From Pseudomonas turukhanskensis (GTDB taxonomy: Bacteria; Pseudomonadota; Gammaproteobacteria; Pseudomonadales; Pseudomonadaceae), in NCBI RefSeq assembly GCF_027922365.1, contig NZ_BSFN01000008.1:180424-244423 (forward strand): 64,000 bases of DNA, written 5' to 3'. The position numbers and the translations under genes are program-made. The notes beneath the pieces are model-generated. The model had not been told where the DNA came from. It saw nothing but the letters and a program-made list of their open reading frames with translations, and ran no database searches. Shown piece by piece: positions 1-8,832 of this stretch (the stretch's first letter is position 1; each line of letters opens with the position of its first letter).

Positions 1-111
1 CGGTGGATAGGCGCCTTCGGTGCCGATCTTCAGTTTGTCAGCGGCGACGGCACCAGTGCCGAACGCCAGGGTAGCGGCCGCGGCCAGCAGGATCTTTTTG
101 TAGTTCTGCAT
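1..111 (-). CDS. Polar amino acid ABC transporter, periplasmic binding protein (5' part only)
   Basis: Only the first 37 codons are inside the window; the gene runs off the left edge. The start MQNYKKILLAAAATLAFG followed by AVAADKLKIG is a typical Sec signal peptide (two lysines, an alanine/leucine core, cleavage after AVA-A). The mature start KLKIGTEGAYPP is the usual opening of family-3 binding proteins for basic or polar amino acids (HisJ/ArgT/AotJ type). GGAG lies just upstream of the ATG. It follows the ATPase gene 128-901 by 16 bp on the same strand, so the two form one operon; permeases are expected to the left. The substrate cannot be read from this fragment. Confidence 0.85.
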   Translation of the reverse strand, partial: MQNYKKILLAAAATLAFGTGAVAADKLKIGTEGAYPP

Positions 112-127
112 GGGTTGTTGCTCCGTG

Positions 128-901
128 TTAGCGATTGCTGGACATGAATTGCTTGCAGCGCGCCGAGTTCGGGTTGGTAAACACCTGCTCGGGCGATCCT
201 TGTTCTTCCACCAGGCCCTGGTGCAAAAACACCACTTCACTGGACACCTGACGGGCGAAATTCATTTCGTGGGTGACCAGCAGCATGGTGCGGCCTTCCT
301 CGGCGAGCGCACGAATCACATTAAGCACTTCCTGGACCATTTCCGGGTCGAGTGCCGAGGTGGGCTCGTCGAACAGAATGACTTTAGGTTGCATGGCCAG
401 CGTGCGCGCGATGGCGGCGCGTTGTTGCTGACCACCCGACAATTGCGCCGGGTAAACGTGCCGCTTGTCACCGATGCCCACTTTGGCCAGCAGCGCTTCA
501 GCACGCTCGGTGGCCTCGGCCTTGCTCAGCCCCAGCACGCGGCGTGGCGCCTCGATGATGTTGTCGAGCACCGACATATGCGGCCATAAATTGAAGTTCT
601 GGAACACAAAGCCGATTTCGCTGCGCAGGCGATTGATCTGCTTGTTGTCGGCGGCCACCAGCTCGCCGTTTTTGGCGGCTTTGAGCTTGAGCTCTTCGCC
701 GGCCACCAGAATCTGGCCCTGGTGCGGGTTTTCCAGCAGGTTGATGCAACGCAGAAAGGTCGATTTGCCAGAACCGGAAGAACCGAGGATCGAAATCACA
801 TCGCCGTCGCGGGCCGTGAGCGAAATGCCCTTGAGCACCTCAAGGTCGCCGTAGCGTTTATGCAAATTGCGAATCTCAAGCGCGGGCGTAGCCTCGGCCA
901 T
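128..901 (-). CDS. Polar amino acid ABC transporter ATP-binding protein (HisP-like)
   Basis: A 257-residue ATPase that powers import of a polar or basic amino acid across the inner membrane. Visible motifs are Walker A GSSGSGKST (about residue 38), Q-loop FQNFNLWPH, signature LSGGQQQR, Walker B VILFDEPTSALD and the H-loop THE. Length and the insert ELKLKAAKNGELVAADNKQ match the HisP/AotP/ArtP family. I placed the start at MAEATPALEIRN (GAGGA six bases upstream); an in-frame extension of 20 arginine-rich codons has no ribosome site and is not conserved in style. It is the first gene of an operon continuing into the binding protein at 111. The ligand (histidine, arginine, lysine or ornithine) is not decidable here. 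Confidence 0.9.
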   Translation of the reverse strand: MAEATPALEIRNLHKRYGDLEVLKGISLTARDGDVISILGSSGSGKSTFLRCINLLENPHQGQILVAGEELKLKAAKNGELVAADNKQINRLRSEIGFVFQNFNLWPHMSVLDNIIEAPRRVLGLSKAEATERAEALLAKVGIGDKRHVYPAQLSGGQQQRAAIARTLAMQPKVILFDEPTSALDPEMVQEVLNVIRALAEEGRTMLLVTHEMNFARQVSSEVVFLHQGLVEEQGSPEQVFTNPNSARCKQFMSSNR

Positions 902-1119
902 GGGGTGTCCTCTTGTTCTTCGGGTGCGCTGAATGCGGCGACTTTCCTGGCGAGGCTGCAACCTAGCATAGCGCCGGAACAGCAGCCAAGACTGGCAAAG
1001 AGGCTATTTAGTCGCACGCAGGAGTGTTGTCGCATCAGTGCAAGTGGCTGGCGCGAGGATGCAAAAGGGTGAACACCTCCGGATGCGCGTGAGGATTGCT
1101 CGTTGTTTAGAGCCTAGGC

Positions 1120-1157
1120 GTAGCCAAATTGCCTACGGTCGTAGCCATTTCAGCTAC
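1120..1157. promoter_or_regulatory. Two tandem GTAG-N9-CTAC sites upstream of the WYL regulator
   Basis: GTAGCCAAATTGCCTAC (1120-1136) and GTAGCCATTTCAGCTAC (1141-1157) have the same design, GTAG and CTAC arms separated by nine bases. They start exactly 21 bp apart, about two helical turns, so proteins bound to both would lie on the same face. They sit 85-122 bp before the regulator start and opposite the ABC operon. An operator role is inferred. Confidence 0.4.
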
Positions 1158-1169
1158 ACCTACATCTGC

Positions 1170-1218
1170 GATATGTATATCTTCAAGACATATCCACGAT
1201 AGTTACGCACATGCGTAA
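1170..1218. promoter_or_regulatory. Two palindromes directly before the WYL regulator
   Basis: GATATGT-N11-ACATATC (1170-1194) and TTACGCA-CA-TGCGTAA (1203-1218) are perfect 7-bp inverted repeats. The second ends 23 bp before the ATG at 1242. Regulators of the BrxR/CapW type (winged helix plus WYL) commonly repress their own promoter through such inverted repeats, so autoregulation is a reasonable inference. Confidence 0.45.
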
Positions 1219-1241
1219 ACAATTGCAGCAGGTACCCAGCC

Positions 1242-2111
1242 ATGAAGCGCAAACAATCCATCGAACACGTCCGCTGGGACCTGGCGCTGCGTTATCGCCT
1301 GATTGAAACCGTCGCCTGGTGGGAAGGCCGCCTTACCACCGGCCACCTGATGCAAAGTTTTGGCATCAGCCGGCAACAGGCCTCGAAAGATATCAACAGC
1401 TACCTCAGCGAATACGCGCCGAAGAACCTCGACTACGACAAGCACCTCAAGGGCTACGTGCCGAGCAAAACCTTTGCGCCGCTGTTTATCGATGACAGCG
1501 CCAGCGCCTACTTGCATTTGCTCAACCAGAACCACGAGCGCTCGCCGCATATCGAGGGGCTGGCGCTGGCGTATGCCCATACCGAGATTCTCAAGGTGCC
1601 GGATCGCTCCGTGCGCCCCGAAGTATTGCGCCCGCTGTTGCGCGCGTGCCGTGAAGGGCTGCGGTTGGAGTGTGAGTATGTGTCGTTGGCCAACCCGGTG
1701 GCCGAGACGCGGCTGATTGCGCCGCACACGCTGATCTACACCGGCATGCGCTGGCATGTCCGTGCTTATTGCGAAAAGAATCGTGACTACCGCGACTTTG
1801 TGCTTAGCCGCCTGCGTGGCGAGCCGGATGTGCTGGATGAGTCCGAGCACGGCATCGACGGTGACGCCGGCTGGGCGGCGCAGGTGGATGTGATCATCGT
1901 GCCCGACTCACGTCTGAGCGTTGAGCAGAGGGCAATCATCGAAATCGACTACGGCATGCAGGACGGCCAGTTGCGGGTGGCCAGCCGGGGCGCGCTGGTG
2001 CAGTACGTGTTGCAGCGCTACCAGATCGACACCACCAAGGTGCAGAGCAAAGCCAGCGCGCAGCAGATTGTCGTGGCCAATATCGAGGCCCTGCAGCCCT
2101 GGCTGTATTGA
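1242..2111 (+). CDS. WYL-domain transcriptional regulator (BrxR/CapW-like architecture)
   Basis: A 289-residue protein. Residues 1-70 look like a winged helix-turn-helix (RLTTGHLMQSFGISRQQASK is the recognition region). Residues about 120-200 form the WYL domain, including LIYTGMRWHVRAYCEKNRDY and FVLSRL, and the C-terminal 80 residues fit the WCX dimerisation part. WYL domains usually sense nucleotides or nucleic acid; BrxR and CapW relatives repress BREX, CBASS and related defence loci. No defence gene lies within reach: left is an amino acid importer, right a peptide importer. The gene is therefore an orphan copy or controls a distant locus. The start is supported weakly by AGCAGG ten bases upstream. 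Family call is firm, target unknown. Confidence 0.8.
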   Translation: MKRKQSIEHVRWDLALRYRLIETVAWWEGRLTTGHLMQSFGISRQQASKDINSYLSEYAPKNLDYDKHLKGYVPSKTFAPLFIDDSASAYLHLLNQNHERSPHIEGLALAYAHTEILKVPDRSVRPEVLRPLLRACREGLRLECEYVSLANPVAETRLIAPHTLIYTGMRWHVRAYCEKNRDYRDFVLSRLRGEPDVLDESEHGIDGDAGWAAQVDVIIVPDSRLSVEQRAIIEIDYGMQDGQLRVASRGALVQYVLQRYQIDTTKVQSKASAQQIVVANIEALQPWLY

Positions 2112-2144
2112 TTCACTCGGCTGAGCCGTAGGCCAGGTGCGCCA

Positions 2145-2216
2145 TTAGCCAGAGGAATGCGCCGATGGCCAGCAAGATGTGAGCGTTGTTGAGTGCTGCG
2201 TTGATAAGCCACATGG
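2145..2216 (-). CDS. Possible small membrane peptide, apparently frameshifted
   Basis: A strong ribosome site (CGGAGG, about 8 bases before ATG at 2216) opens a 23-codon frame MWLINAALNNAHILLAIGAHSSG. If one GC of the run GCGCGC near 2160 were absent, the frame would continue to 33 residues ending FLWLMAHLAYGSAE, giving a single transmembrane helix. This may be a recent frameshift, a sequencing error, or chance. Function is unknown. Confidence 0.25.
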   Translation of the reverse strand, partial: PCGLSTQHSTTLTSCWPSAHSSG

Positions 2217-2414
2217 GAAAGCCTCCGACCGATTGGGTGTGGGCAAACCCTAAGGGCGGCGGAGTAGGGCGTCGATCTGTCTACTTTTCGTGCGTAAGGT
2301 TTTCGTACAGATGAGCTAGCGACAACGGTTGGTTGGGTTGAGCGCAGCGAAGCCCAACAAAGGGGCGGCGCTTGGCTCGTTGGGCTGCGCTGAGCGTCCG
2401 CCCAGGAATGGCTA

Positions 2415-2515
2415 GGTGCGCATAGCACACCCTACAAAAGCCTGGCTGGGTTGGGTGTGCTCCGCGCACCGTTGCGTTCGCCCAAGAATCGCCAAGTGCG
2501 CGGAGCACACTCTAC
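2415..2515. repeat. Dispersed palindromic repeat, one half copy and one full copy
   Basis: A right half (GGTGCGCATAGCACACCCTAC, ends near 2435) is followed by a full inverted copy (from GGGTGTGCTCCGCGCACC near 2453 to GGAGCACACTCTAC at 2515). The preceding 2330-2410 contains two further related stretches around TTGGG and CGCAGCGAAGCCC. The same element recurs at 58162, 60993 and 63847. The TAG stop codon of the ATPase gene (2512-2514) lies inside the repeat end. 2217-2414 otherwise holds nothing I recognise. Confidence 0.75.
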
Positions 2516-4242
2516 GTGGCAACTGCGTGCTCTTCACTCACCTGCACAAACTGCTGCACCGGCGCGACAAACCCCAGTTCCTTGATCGGGCTCGGGGTGC
2601 GGAATTCTTGCAGCAGGCTCTTGAAGTCGCGTTTGCGCTCCACATCCGGCAGCGGCACGGCGCTGAGCAGGCGTTTGGTGTAGGCATGTTGCGGGTTGTG
2701 CAGCACCTGGTCACGGCGACCGATCTCGACAATCTGCCCGCCATACATCACCGCCACGCGGTGACAAATGCGCTCCACCACTGCCATATCGTGAGAAATA
2801 AACAGGTAGCTCAAACCCTGCTCTTCGCGCAGTTGCTCCAACAGTTCCAACACCTGCGCCTGCACGGAAACATCCAGCGCCGAAACCGACTCATCGGCAA
2901 TGATCAGCTTGGGGTTCAGCGCCAAGGCCCGAGCGATGCAAATACGCTGACGCTGCCCGCCGGAAAACTGATGGGGGTAACGCGCCATGGCGTCCGCCGG
3001 CAGGCCGACCTGGTGAAGCAATTGCGCCACGCGCTCACGCCGTGGTGCGTTGGGCAAACGGTCATGAATCAGCAGCGGCTCACCCACCAGTTCAAAAATG
3101 GTTTTGCGCGGATTAAGGGCCGCGTAGGGGTCTTGGAACACCATCTGCACATCGCGCCGCACGCGCTGTAACGCATCGCCGTGCAGGCCATTCAATTCTT
3201 GGCCGAGCAGCTTCACGCTGCCCTCGTAGGCCAGCATATTCATCAGCGCCTTGCCGGTGGTGGACTTGCCGCAACCGCTCTCGCCGACGAGGCCGAGTGT
3301 TTCGCCCGCACGCAGGTCGAAGTTAAGGTTTTCCACCGCGTGCACATTCTTGCCCGCTTCGAACCAGCCGCTGCGCAGCGCAAAACGCACGCTCAGGTTG
3401 CGCACTTCCAGCAGCGCGGGTTGTTGGCTCAGGTCTTCGGGAATACCCGCACTGCCCAGCACCGGCACGGCTGCCAGAAGCTTCTGGGTATAAGCGGCCT
3501 GCGGTGTAGCGAACAGTTGCCGTACCGGCGCCTGTTCTTCCACGCGGCCCTGGTTCATCACCACCACCTGATCGGCCATCTCCGCCACCACACCCATGTC
3601 GTGGGTGATCAGCAGCAGGCTGGTGCCGTATTGCTGTTGCAGCTCGCGCATCAGCTCCAGGATCTGCGCCTGAATGGTTACATCCAGCGCGGTGGTCGGC
3701 TCATCGGCGATCAGCACCTTGGGCCGGCACAACATGGCCATGGCGATCATCACCCGCTGGCGCATGCCGCCGGAAAGTTCGTGGGGGTACTGGGTCAGGC
3801 GTTTTTCCACTTGCGGCATGCGTACCGCCTCAAGCATTTCCCGGCAGCGCTTGGCGATGGCCTGGCGTGACAGCGGTTCGTGCCGACGAAGCGTTTCCGC
3901 AAGTTGCTGGCCAACGGTCATCAGCGGGTTCAGCGAGGTCATCGGCTCCTGAAAAATCATGCCGATATCTTTGCCGCGCAGCTGCTGCCGTTCGCGCTCG
4001 GCCAGGCTGAGCAGGTCGCGGTTCTCGAACACAATTGCGCCGCTCGGCGTGTGTGCTTGCTTGGGCAGCAGGCCCATGATCGCCAGCGAGGTCAGCGACT
4101 TGCCGCTGCCGGACTCGCCCGCGATGCACAGCGTCTGCCTGGGGTACAGCGCAAAGCTCAGGTCATCGACCACCCGCTTGGCGCCGAACTCGATGGACAA
4201 CCGCTGCACCGAGAGAATCGCCTGACTGTCGTTCTGGCTCAC
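2512..4242 (-). CDS. Dipeptide-type ABC transporter ATPase, two fused nucleotide-binding domains
   Basis: A 576-residue fusion equivalent to DppD plus DppF (as in GsiA or YejF). The first domain has Walker [10 protein letters not shown], signature LSGGMRQR and Walker [13 protein letters not shown]. The second has Walker [10 protein letters not shown] (about residue 310), signature FSGGQRQR and Walker [13 protein letters not shown]; the usual DEP is DES here, which is common in this subfamily. The linker at 260-290 joins them. It is the last gene of the operon running from amiC, overlapping the amidase gene by four bases, and it supplies energy for the permease pair 7057-8832. The last codons and stop fall in a dispersed repeat. 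Confidence 0.92.
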   Translation of the reverse strand: MSQNDSQAILSVQRLSIEFGAKRVVDDLSFALYPRQTLCIAGESGSGKSLTSLAIMGLLPKQAHTPSGAIVFENRDLLSLAERERQQLRGKDIGMIFQEPMTSLNPLMTVGQQLAETLRRHEPLSRQAIAKRCREMLEAVRMPQVEKRLTQYPHELSGGMRQRVMIAMAMLCRPKVLIADEPTTALDVTIQAQILELMRELQQQYGTSLLLITHDMGVVAEMADQVVVMNQGRVEEQAPVRQLFATPQAAYTQKLLAAVPVLGSAGIPEDLSQQPALLEVRNLSVRFALRSGWFEAGKNVHAVENLNFDLRAGETLGLVGESGCGKSTTGKALMNMLAYEGSVKLLGQELNGLHGDALQRVRRDVQMVFQDPYAALNPRKTIFELVGEPLLIHDRLPNAPRRERVAQLLHQVGLPADAMARYPHQFSGGQRQRICIARALALNPKLIIADESVSALDVSVQAQVLELLEQLREEQGLSYLFISHDMAVVERICHRVAVMYGGQIVEIGRRDQVLHNPQHAYTKRLLSAVPLPDVERKRDFKSLLQEFRTPSPIKELGFVAPVQQFVQVSEEHAVAT

Positions 4243-5186
4243 GCAAACACCACTTTCGGGAAGTAGAACGACACCACCCAGTTGGGCAGGTCGACGATTT
4301 CGCTGATACGCAAATCACCGCACACCGAGCAGAGCATGTAGGCCTGTTCGGCCGGCATTTTATGTTCGCGGCACAGCCAGTCGATGGTGTTGCTCACGGC
4401 CTGGCGGGCGGCTTCCATCAGGTCCGGGCCGATGCCGGTAAAGGCCTCGTAGCCGGCGCTGTCCAAGTGGCGGGTTACCGGGCCGGGCGTGCTGAAACGC
4501 GGCATGGCCAGCGGTGTGTCTTTTATCAGGTCCACCTGCACCACCACATCCATGGCGCTTTCGATGGCGGTGCCGCCGACTTCGCCGTCGCCTTGCGCGG
4601 CGTGGGTGTCGCCAATCGACAGAAGGGCGCCCGCCACTTCAACCGGCAGATACAGCGTGGTGCCGGCGGCCAGATCGCGGATATCCAGGTTGCCGCCCAC
4701 CCGGCGTGGCGGCACCACCGAGTGCAGGCCGGCTTCGGCCGGCGCCAGGCCGATGGTGCCGGCGAACGGTTTGAGTGGCACCTTGGCGAACTGGCCGAAA
4801 GCGGCCGGTGCCAGGCTGGCTTTGTCGTAGTGCCACAGCGCCAGGGCCGGGTCTTTGAACTGGTCGGCCAGCAGGCCGAAACCAGGGATGTTCGCGGTCC
4901 AGCCAAAGCCGCTGGGCTTGAAGCTGTCGATGGTGATCTTGAGGATATCGCCGGGCTCGGCGCCCTCCACATAGATCGGCCCGGTTACCGGGTTGATCTG
5001 GTCAAACGACATTGTCGCCACATCGCCAACCACCGACTGCGGCGTGAAGTAGCCATTGGAGGAATCCAGGCACTGAAACTCCAGCATCTGCCCCGGCGCC
5101 ACGCGCATCACGGGCTCGATACTGCGGTCCCAACCAAAATGGTTGTGCACGCTGTGAATGGTTTTAACCAGGCAGTTCTGACACAT
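4239..5186 (-). CDS. Acetamidase/formamidase family amidohydrolase
   Basis: A 315-residue protein of the FmdA/AmdA family, cytoplasmic enzymes that hydrolyse formamide, acetamide or similar short amides to ammonia and the acid. Diagnostic stretches are NHFGWDRSIEPVMRVAPGQ near the start, EGAEPGDILKITI, IPGFGLLADQF, GNLDIRDLAAGTTLYLPVEV, LLSIGDTHAAQGDGEV (the metal/active-site region with His and Asp) and CSVCGDLRISEIVD. It is a little shorter than FmdA of methylotrophs. Its place between a binding protein and the transporter ATPase, under an AmiC/AmiR pair, says the imported solute is probably an amide or amidated peptide that this enzyme deamidates. Exact substrate unknown. Confidence 0.88.
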   Translation of the reverse strand: MCQNCLVKTIHSVHNHFGWDRSIEPVMRVAPGQMLEFQCLDSSNGYFTPQSVVGDVATMSFDQINPVTGPIYVEGAEPGDILKITIDSFKPSGFGWTANIPGFGLLADQFKDPALALWHYDKASLAPAAFGQFAKVPLKPFAGTIGLAPAEAGLHSVVPPRRVGGNLDIRDLAAGTTLYLPVEVAGALLSIGDTHAAQGDGEVGGTAIESAMDVVVQVDLIKDTPLAMPRFSTPGPVTRHLDSAGYEAFTGIGPDLMEAARQAVSNTIDWLCREHKMPAEQAYMLCSVCGDLRISEIVDLPNWVVSFYFPKVVFA

Positions 5187-5250
5187 AAGAAACGTCCTTC
5201 AAGCTGTGGCTTTTCAACGGGCTAGGTCTGGCAAGGCCGCTGGGTTTGAC

Positions 5251-5339
5251 GCGTAGGGCGAATATCGCCAGAGGCGATATCCGCCGCTGCACCATTTGCG
5301 AATCGGCGGATATCCGCTTTGCGGATATTCGCCCTACGC
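5251..5339. repeat. 89-bp near-palindrome between binding protein and amidase genes
   Basis: The outer arms GCGTAGGGCGAATAT (5251-5265) and its exact complement (5325-5339) enclose further inverted pairs (GGCGATATCCGCCG against CGGCGGATATCCGC). No T-tract follows, so it is not a standard terminator. In the operon mRNA it would form a very stable stem between the binding protein and the amidase, a position where such stems often limit downstream expression or protect the upstream message. Confidence 0.7.
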
Positions 5340-5394
5340 CCATGGGCATCGAAACGCTTGTTCAAAGCCGCCAGACCGACGCGCAGCAGGCCGG

Positions 5395-7017
5395 TTATTT
5401 AACCCAAATGTGATCGTAGTTAACCGGCACATGCACGGGGTCGACGTACAAGTCATTTCCGCCCGCCATCCGCTCGGAACGCACGGTAAAGCGCTGCTCA
5501 TTGAAGATCGGCACCCACGGCGCATCGGCCATCACGTCGGTGAAAATCTTGCTCCACAGCGCAATACGTTCAGCCGACTGCTCAGGCTTGGCCATGGCGT
5601 CGGCTTTGGCCGCGTCGGCGTCCAGTTTCTTGTTGCAGTACAGCGACCAGTTCCAGCCACCATCCACTGCGCCGCTGCAGCCCAGAATCGGGCCGTAGAA
5701 GTTGGACGGATCGGGGAAGTCGGCAATCCAGCCCATGCCGCCGGACCACACCATCGGCGCCTGGTCTTTGGCACTGCCGGCGGCGATCACGTTGGCCTGG
5801 GCCAGCGATTTGATCTGCGCACGAATGCCGACCTTGGCCAGGTCTTGTTGAATCGACTGAGCAATGCGCGGCTGCGGCTCGGTGTTCATCACGAACAGTT
5901 CGGTATCAAAGCCTTTGGCGAAGCCGGCTTCGGCCAACAGCTTCTTCGCGCCTTCCACGTCGTAGGCGTAGCCCTTGAACGCCTTGTCGTAGCCGGGCAT
6001 TGCTGGCGGCAGCGGCTGGTTGGCTGGGGTGGCGCGGCCGTTGATGATGCGCACGATGCGGTCTTTGCTGATGGCCATGTTCACGGCCTGACGCACCTTG
6101 AGGTTATCGAAGGGCGGCAAAGTGGTTTTCAGGGTCAGGTAGCCGGTGTGCAATTGCTCGCCCACCACCATGCGGTCCTTGAATTTCGGGTCGTTCTTGA
6201 ACTGCAGGAATTTGGCCGGTGGTACGCCGTCGCCGGCGATATCCACTTCGCCTTTTTCCAGGCGCAGCAGGGCGACCATCGGGTCTTGGCCCACTTCAAA
6301 GGTGATGGTGTCCAGGTGCGGTAAACCGGTGTGGAAATAGGCCGGGTTTTTCTTGAACACTATCTGCTGGCCGAGCTTCCATTCACCCAGGCTGTAGGCT
6401 CCAGTGCCAACCGGATGCTTGCCGAAATCGGCGCCCCATTTCTCCACTTCTTCCTTCGGCACGACCGAGGCGAAGTTGATCGCCATGATGTGCAAGAAGG
6501 TGGCGTTGGGCGCGCTCAGGGTGATTTTTACGTGGTAATCGTCGGTTGCTTCCACGCCGCTGAGGGTTTCGCTTTTGCCGCCGGTAACGTCTTCATAGCC
6601 GGCAATGGAGCTGAAGAAACCCGAACCCGGACTCTGGGTTTTCGGGTTGACGGTGCGCTCCAGCGAGTACTTCACGTCACTTGCTTTCATCTCGCGGCCA
6701 TTGTGGAACTTCACACCCTTTTTCAGGGTGAAGCTGTACACCAGGCCGTCGGCGGAAATGCTGTAGTCCTCGGCCAGATCCTTCACCAATTCTGTGGTGC
6801 CGGGTTTGTAATCCATCAGGCCGTCGAACAGGCTTTTGATCATCGACCAGTTTTGCCAGTCGTAGCCGATGGCCGGGTCCAGGGTGGCGACGTCGTTCTG
6901 GTAGGTGACGACGACGCTGCCGCCGTTTTTGGCGTTGGCGTCCACCAGCTCATCGGCCAACAGTGGGCCTGTAAACAGCGTGGCGGCGATAACCAGGGAT
7001 AGTGCTGTGCGCTTCAT
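5395..7017 (-). CDS. Dipeptide/oligopeptide-type ABC transporter, periplasmic binding protein
   Basis: A 540-residue protein of the SBP_bac_5 (DppA/OppA) family. MKRTALSLVIAATLFTGPLLA is a Sec signal peptide with cleavage before DELVD. The conserved opening VTYQNDVATLDPAIGYDWQ, the repeat KGVKFHNGREMKASDVKYSLER and MAINFASVVPKE are typical. AGGAG precedes the ATG. The gene follows the permeases by 39 bp and precedes the amidase. Members of this family bind peptides but also opines, glutathione, haem and other small compounds, so the ligand should be inferred from the amidase and AmiC neighbours rather than from the family name. Confidence 0.92.
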   Translation of the reverse strand: MKRTALSLVIAATLFTGPLLADELVDANAKNGGSVVVTYQNDVATLDPAIGYDWQNWSMIKSLFDGLMDYKPGTTELVKDLAEDYSISADGLVYSFTLKKGVKFHNGREMKASDVKYSLERTVNPKTQSPGSGFFSSIAGYEDVTGGKSETLSGVEATDDYHVKITLSAPNATFLHIMAINFASVVPKEEVEKWGADFGKHPVGTGAYSLGEWKLGQQIVFKKNPAYFHTGLPHLDTITFEVGQDPMVALLRLEKGEVDIAGDGVPPAKFLQFKNDPKFKDRMVVGEQLHTGYLTLKTTLPPFDNLKVRQAVNMAISKDRIVRIINGRATPANQPLPPAMPGYDKAFKGYAYDVEGAKKLLAEAGFAKGFDTELFVMNTEPQPRIAQSIQQDLAKVGIRAQIKSLAQANVIAAGSAKDQAPMVWSGGMGWIADFPDPSNFYGPILGCSGAVDGGWNWSLYCNKKLDADAAKADAMAKPEQSAERIALWSKIFTDVMADAPWVPIFNEQRFTVRSERMAGGNDLYVDPVHVPVNYDHIWVK

Positions 7018-7056
7018 GCTCCTGCCTCTTTGCTGGGGATTGTTGTGTGTTGGAAT

Positions 7057-7983
7057 TCAGTGTTTTTTGATATCGATGCGCGGGTCGATCAGCGGAATGA
7101 CCAGGTCGGCAATCAGGTTGCCGAGCACGATGGCCACGGCGCAGATGGTGGTCACACCGACGATCACGGGGATGTCCACTTGTTGAATGGCCTGCCACGC
7201 CAGTTGGCCAATACCGGGCCAGCCAAACACCGACTCGACCACCACCAGCCCGCCCATAAATACGCCGATGTCGATGCCGATCATCGGGATGATCGGCACG
7301 ATGGCATTGGGCAGCACATGGCGCAGCACCACGCGGGCGCGGCTCAGGCCCTTGGCGCGGGCGGTGCGGATAAAGTCCTGATGCAGCACCTCGATCATCG
7401 AGGAGCGCACCATGCGCGAGTACCAGCCGCTGCCGAGCAAACCCAGGGTGAGCGCCGGCAGCATCAGGTGCTTGAGCCCGCCATAGCCGCCCATGGGAAA
7501 CCACTCCAGCTGCACGGCGAAGAAGTACAAAAACAGCATGGCGGCGATAAATTGCGGGGCCGACACGCCGATAAACGACAGCGCCGTCAGCAACCGATCG
7601 GCAATGCCGCCACGGCGCAGCGCGGCGATCACGCCCAGACTGATACCGATCAGCAACTCAAAGCCGATGCCGGCCGCCATCAGTTCCAGCGACGGCTGCA
7701 AGCGCGAACCGAGCAGTTCGGTCACCTCGCTGCGCTGGATATAGGAGCGGCCCAGGTCGCCCTGCAACAGGTTGCCCAGGTAATGGGCGTATTGCTGATA
7801 GAAGGGCAGGTCCAACCCCAGCTGCGCCCGAATACCGGCCACCACTTCCGGCGTGGCACTGCGCCCGGCGATTTGCCGCGCCGGGTCGGCCGGCAGCATA
7901 AACAGCAGCAGGTAAGTGATCAGGCTGACGCCCAGCAGAATCAGCAACGAATAGCCGATACGCCGGCCAATAAAGGTCAGCAT
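7057..7983 (-). CDS. Dipeptide-type ABC transporter permease (DppB-like)
   Basis: A 308-residue inner-membrane protein. It has the DppB-type N-terminal helix IGYSLLILLGVSLITYLLLFML with the following PADPARQIAG, about six membrane spans, and the EAA coupling loop RTARAKGLSRARVVLRHVLPNA (about residues 205-226), which contacts the ATPase. Its ATG directly follows the TGA of the partner permease gene (7984-7986), so the two are translated together. The C-terminal LIDPRIDI is the standard end. Confidence 0.93.
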   Translation of the reverse strand: MLTFIGRRIGYSLLILLGVSLITYLLLFMLPADPARQIAGRSATPEVVAGIRAQLGLDLPFYQQYAHYLGNLLQGDLGRSYIQRSEVTELLGSRLQPSLELMAAGIGFELLIGISLGVIAALRRGGIADRLLTALSFIGVSAPQFIAAMLFLYFFAVQLEWFPMGGYGGLKHLMLPALTLGLLGSGWYSRMVRSSMIEVLHQDFIRTARAKGLSRARVVLRHVLPNAIVPIIPMIGIDIGVFMGGLVVVESVFGWPGIGQLAWQAIQQVDIPVIVGVTTICAVAIVLGNLIADLVIPLIDPRIDIKKH

Positions 7984-8832
7984 TCAGCTTCTCCCTTGCA
8001 GCGTGGGGTCGAGCTCGTCGCGCAACGCGTCGCCCACCAGATTGAAAGCCAGCGACAGCAGAATGATTGCCGCGCCCGGAATAAACACCAGCCACGGCGC
8101 CGAGGTGAAATAGGTCTGGCTTTCGAAAATGATATTGCCCCAGCTCGGCGTGGGCGGCTGCACGCCAACGCCCAGGTACGACAGGGTGGCCTCCAGTAGC
8201 ACAGTGGTGGAGATGCCCAGCGTGGCCCAGACCAGAATGGTCGGCAGCAAATGTGGCAGCAGGTGTGAAAACAGAATGCGCAGCGAACTGGCACCGAGGG
8301 TGCGTTCTACCGCGACGAAGTCACGGGCACTCAGGGCGATGGTTTCCGAATAGATAACCCGCGCCACCTGCACCCAGTTGACCATGGCAATTACCAGGGC
8401 GACGATCCACACACTCGGCTGGAAAATCGCCGACAGGGCAATGGCCAGCAGCAGCGCCGGGAACGCCATCATCAGGTCGGTAAAACGCATCAGCGCACTG
8501 CCCAGCCAGCCACGCAAAAAGCCCGCCGTCAGCCCCACCAGGGTGCCAATCAACACCGCCATGCCATTGGCCACCAACCCGATAAACAACGAGGTGCGTG
8601 CGCCGTAAATCAACCGCGAGAGCAGGTCGCGCCCAAGCAGATCGGTGCCCAGCCAATAGATATCGCCAGGCGCCAGGGGAGCACCCTCCATCGACAAGCC
8701 TTCAATAAATTGCTCGGACGGATCAAACGGGCTCAGCCACGGGGCGAGCGCTGCCAGCACCACCACTAGCACGATATACAGCAAGGACACGGCCACCGTC
8801 GGCCGGCGCAACAGGGCCACCGCTGTGCTCAT
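7984..8832 (-). CDS. Dipeptide-type ABC transporter permease (DppC-like)
   Basis: A 282-residue inner-membrane partner permease. SPFDPSEQF, then YWLGTDLLGRDLLSRLIYGAR is the DppC signature, and DFVAVERTLGASSLRILFSHLLPH is the EAA loop. The start chosen is ATG 8832 (MSTAVALLRRP), which overlaps the amiR-like stop by four bases (ATGA); a longer frame opening 48 bp upstream lacks that logic. It is the first structural gene after the two regulators. Confidence 0.92.
   Translation of the reverse strand: MSTAVALLRRPTVAVSLLYIVLVVVLAALAPWLSPFDPSEQFIEGLSMEGAPLAPGDIYWLGTDLLGRDLLSRLIYGARTSLFIGLVANGMAVLIGTLVGLTAGFLRGWLGSALMRFTDLMMAFPALLLAIALSAIFQPSVWIVALVIAMVNWVQVARVIYSETIALSARDFVAVERTLGASSLRILFSHLLPHLLPTILVWATLGISTTVLLEATLSYLGVGVQPPTPSWGNIIFESQTYFTSAPWLVFIPGAAIILLSLAFNLVGDALRDELDPTLQGRS

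Noticed and set aside
5251..5339. The palindrome as a transcription terminator
   Set aside because: No T-tract on either strand, and the genes on both sides belong to one operon.
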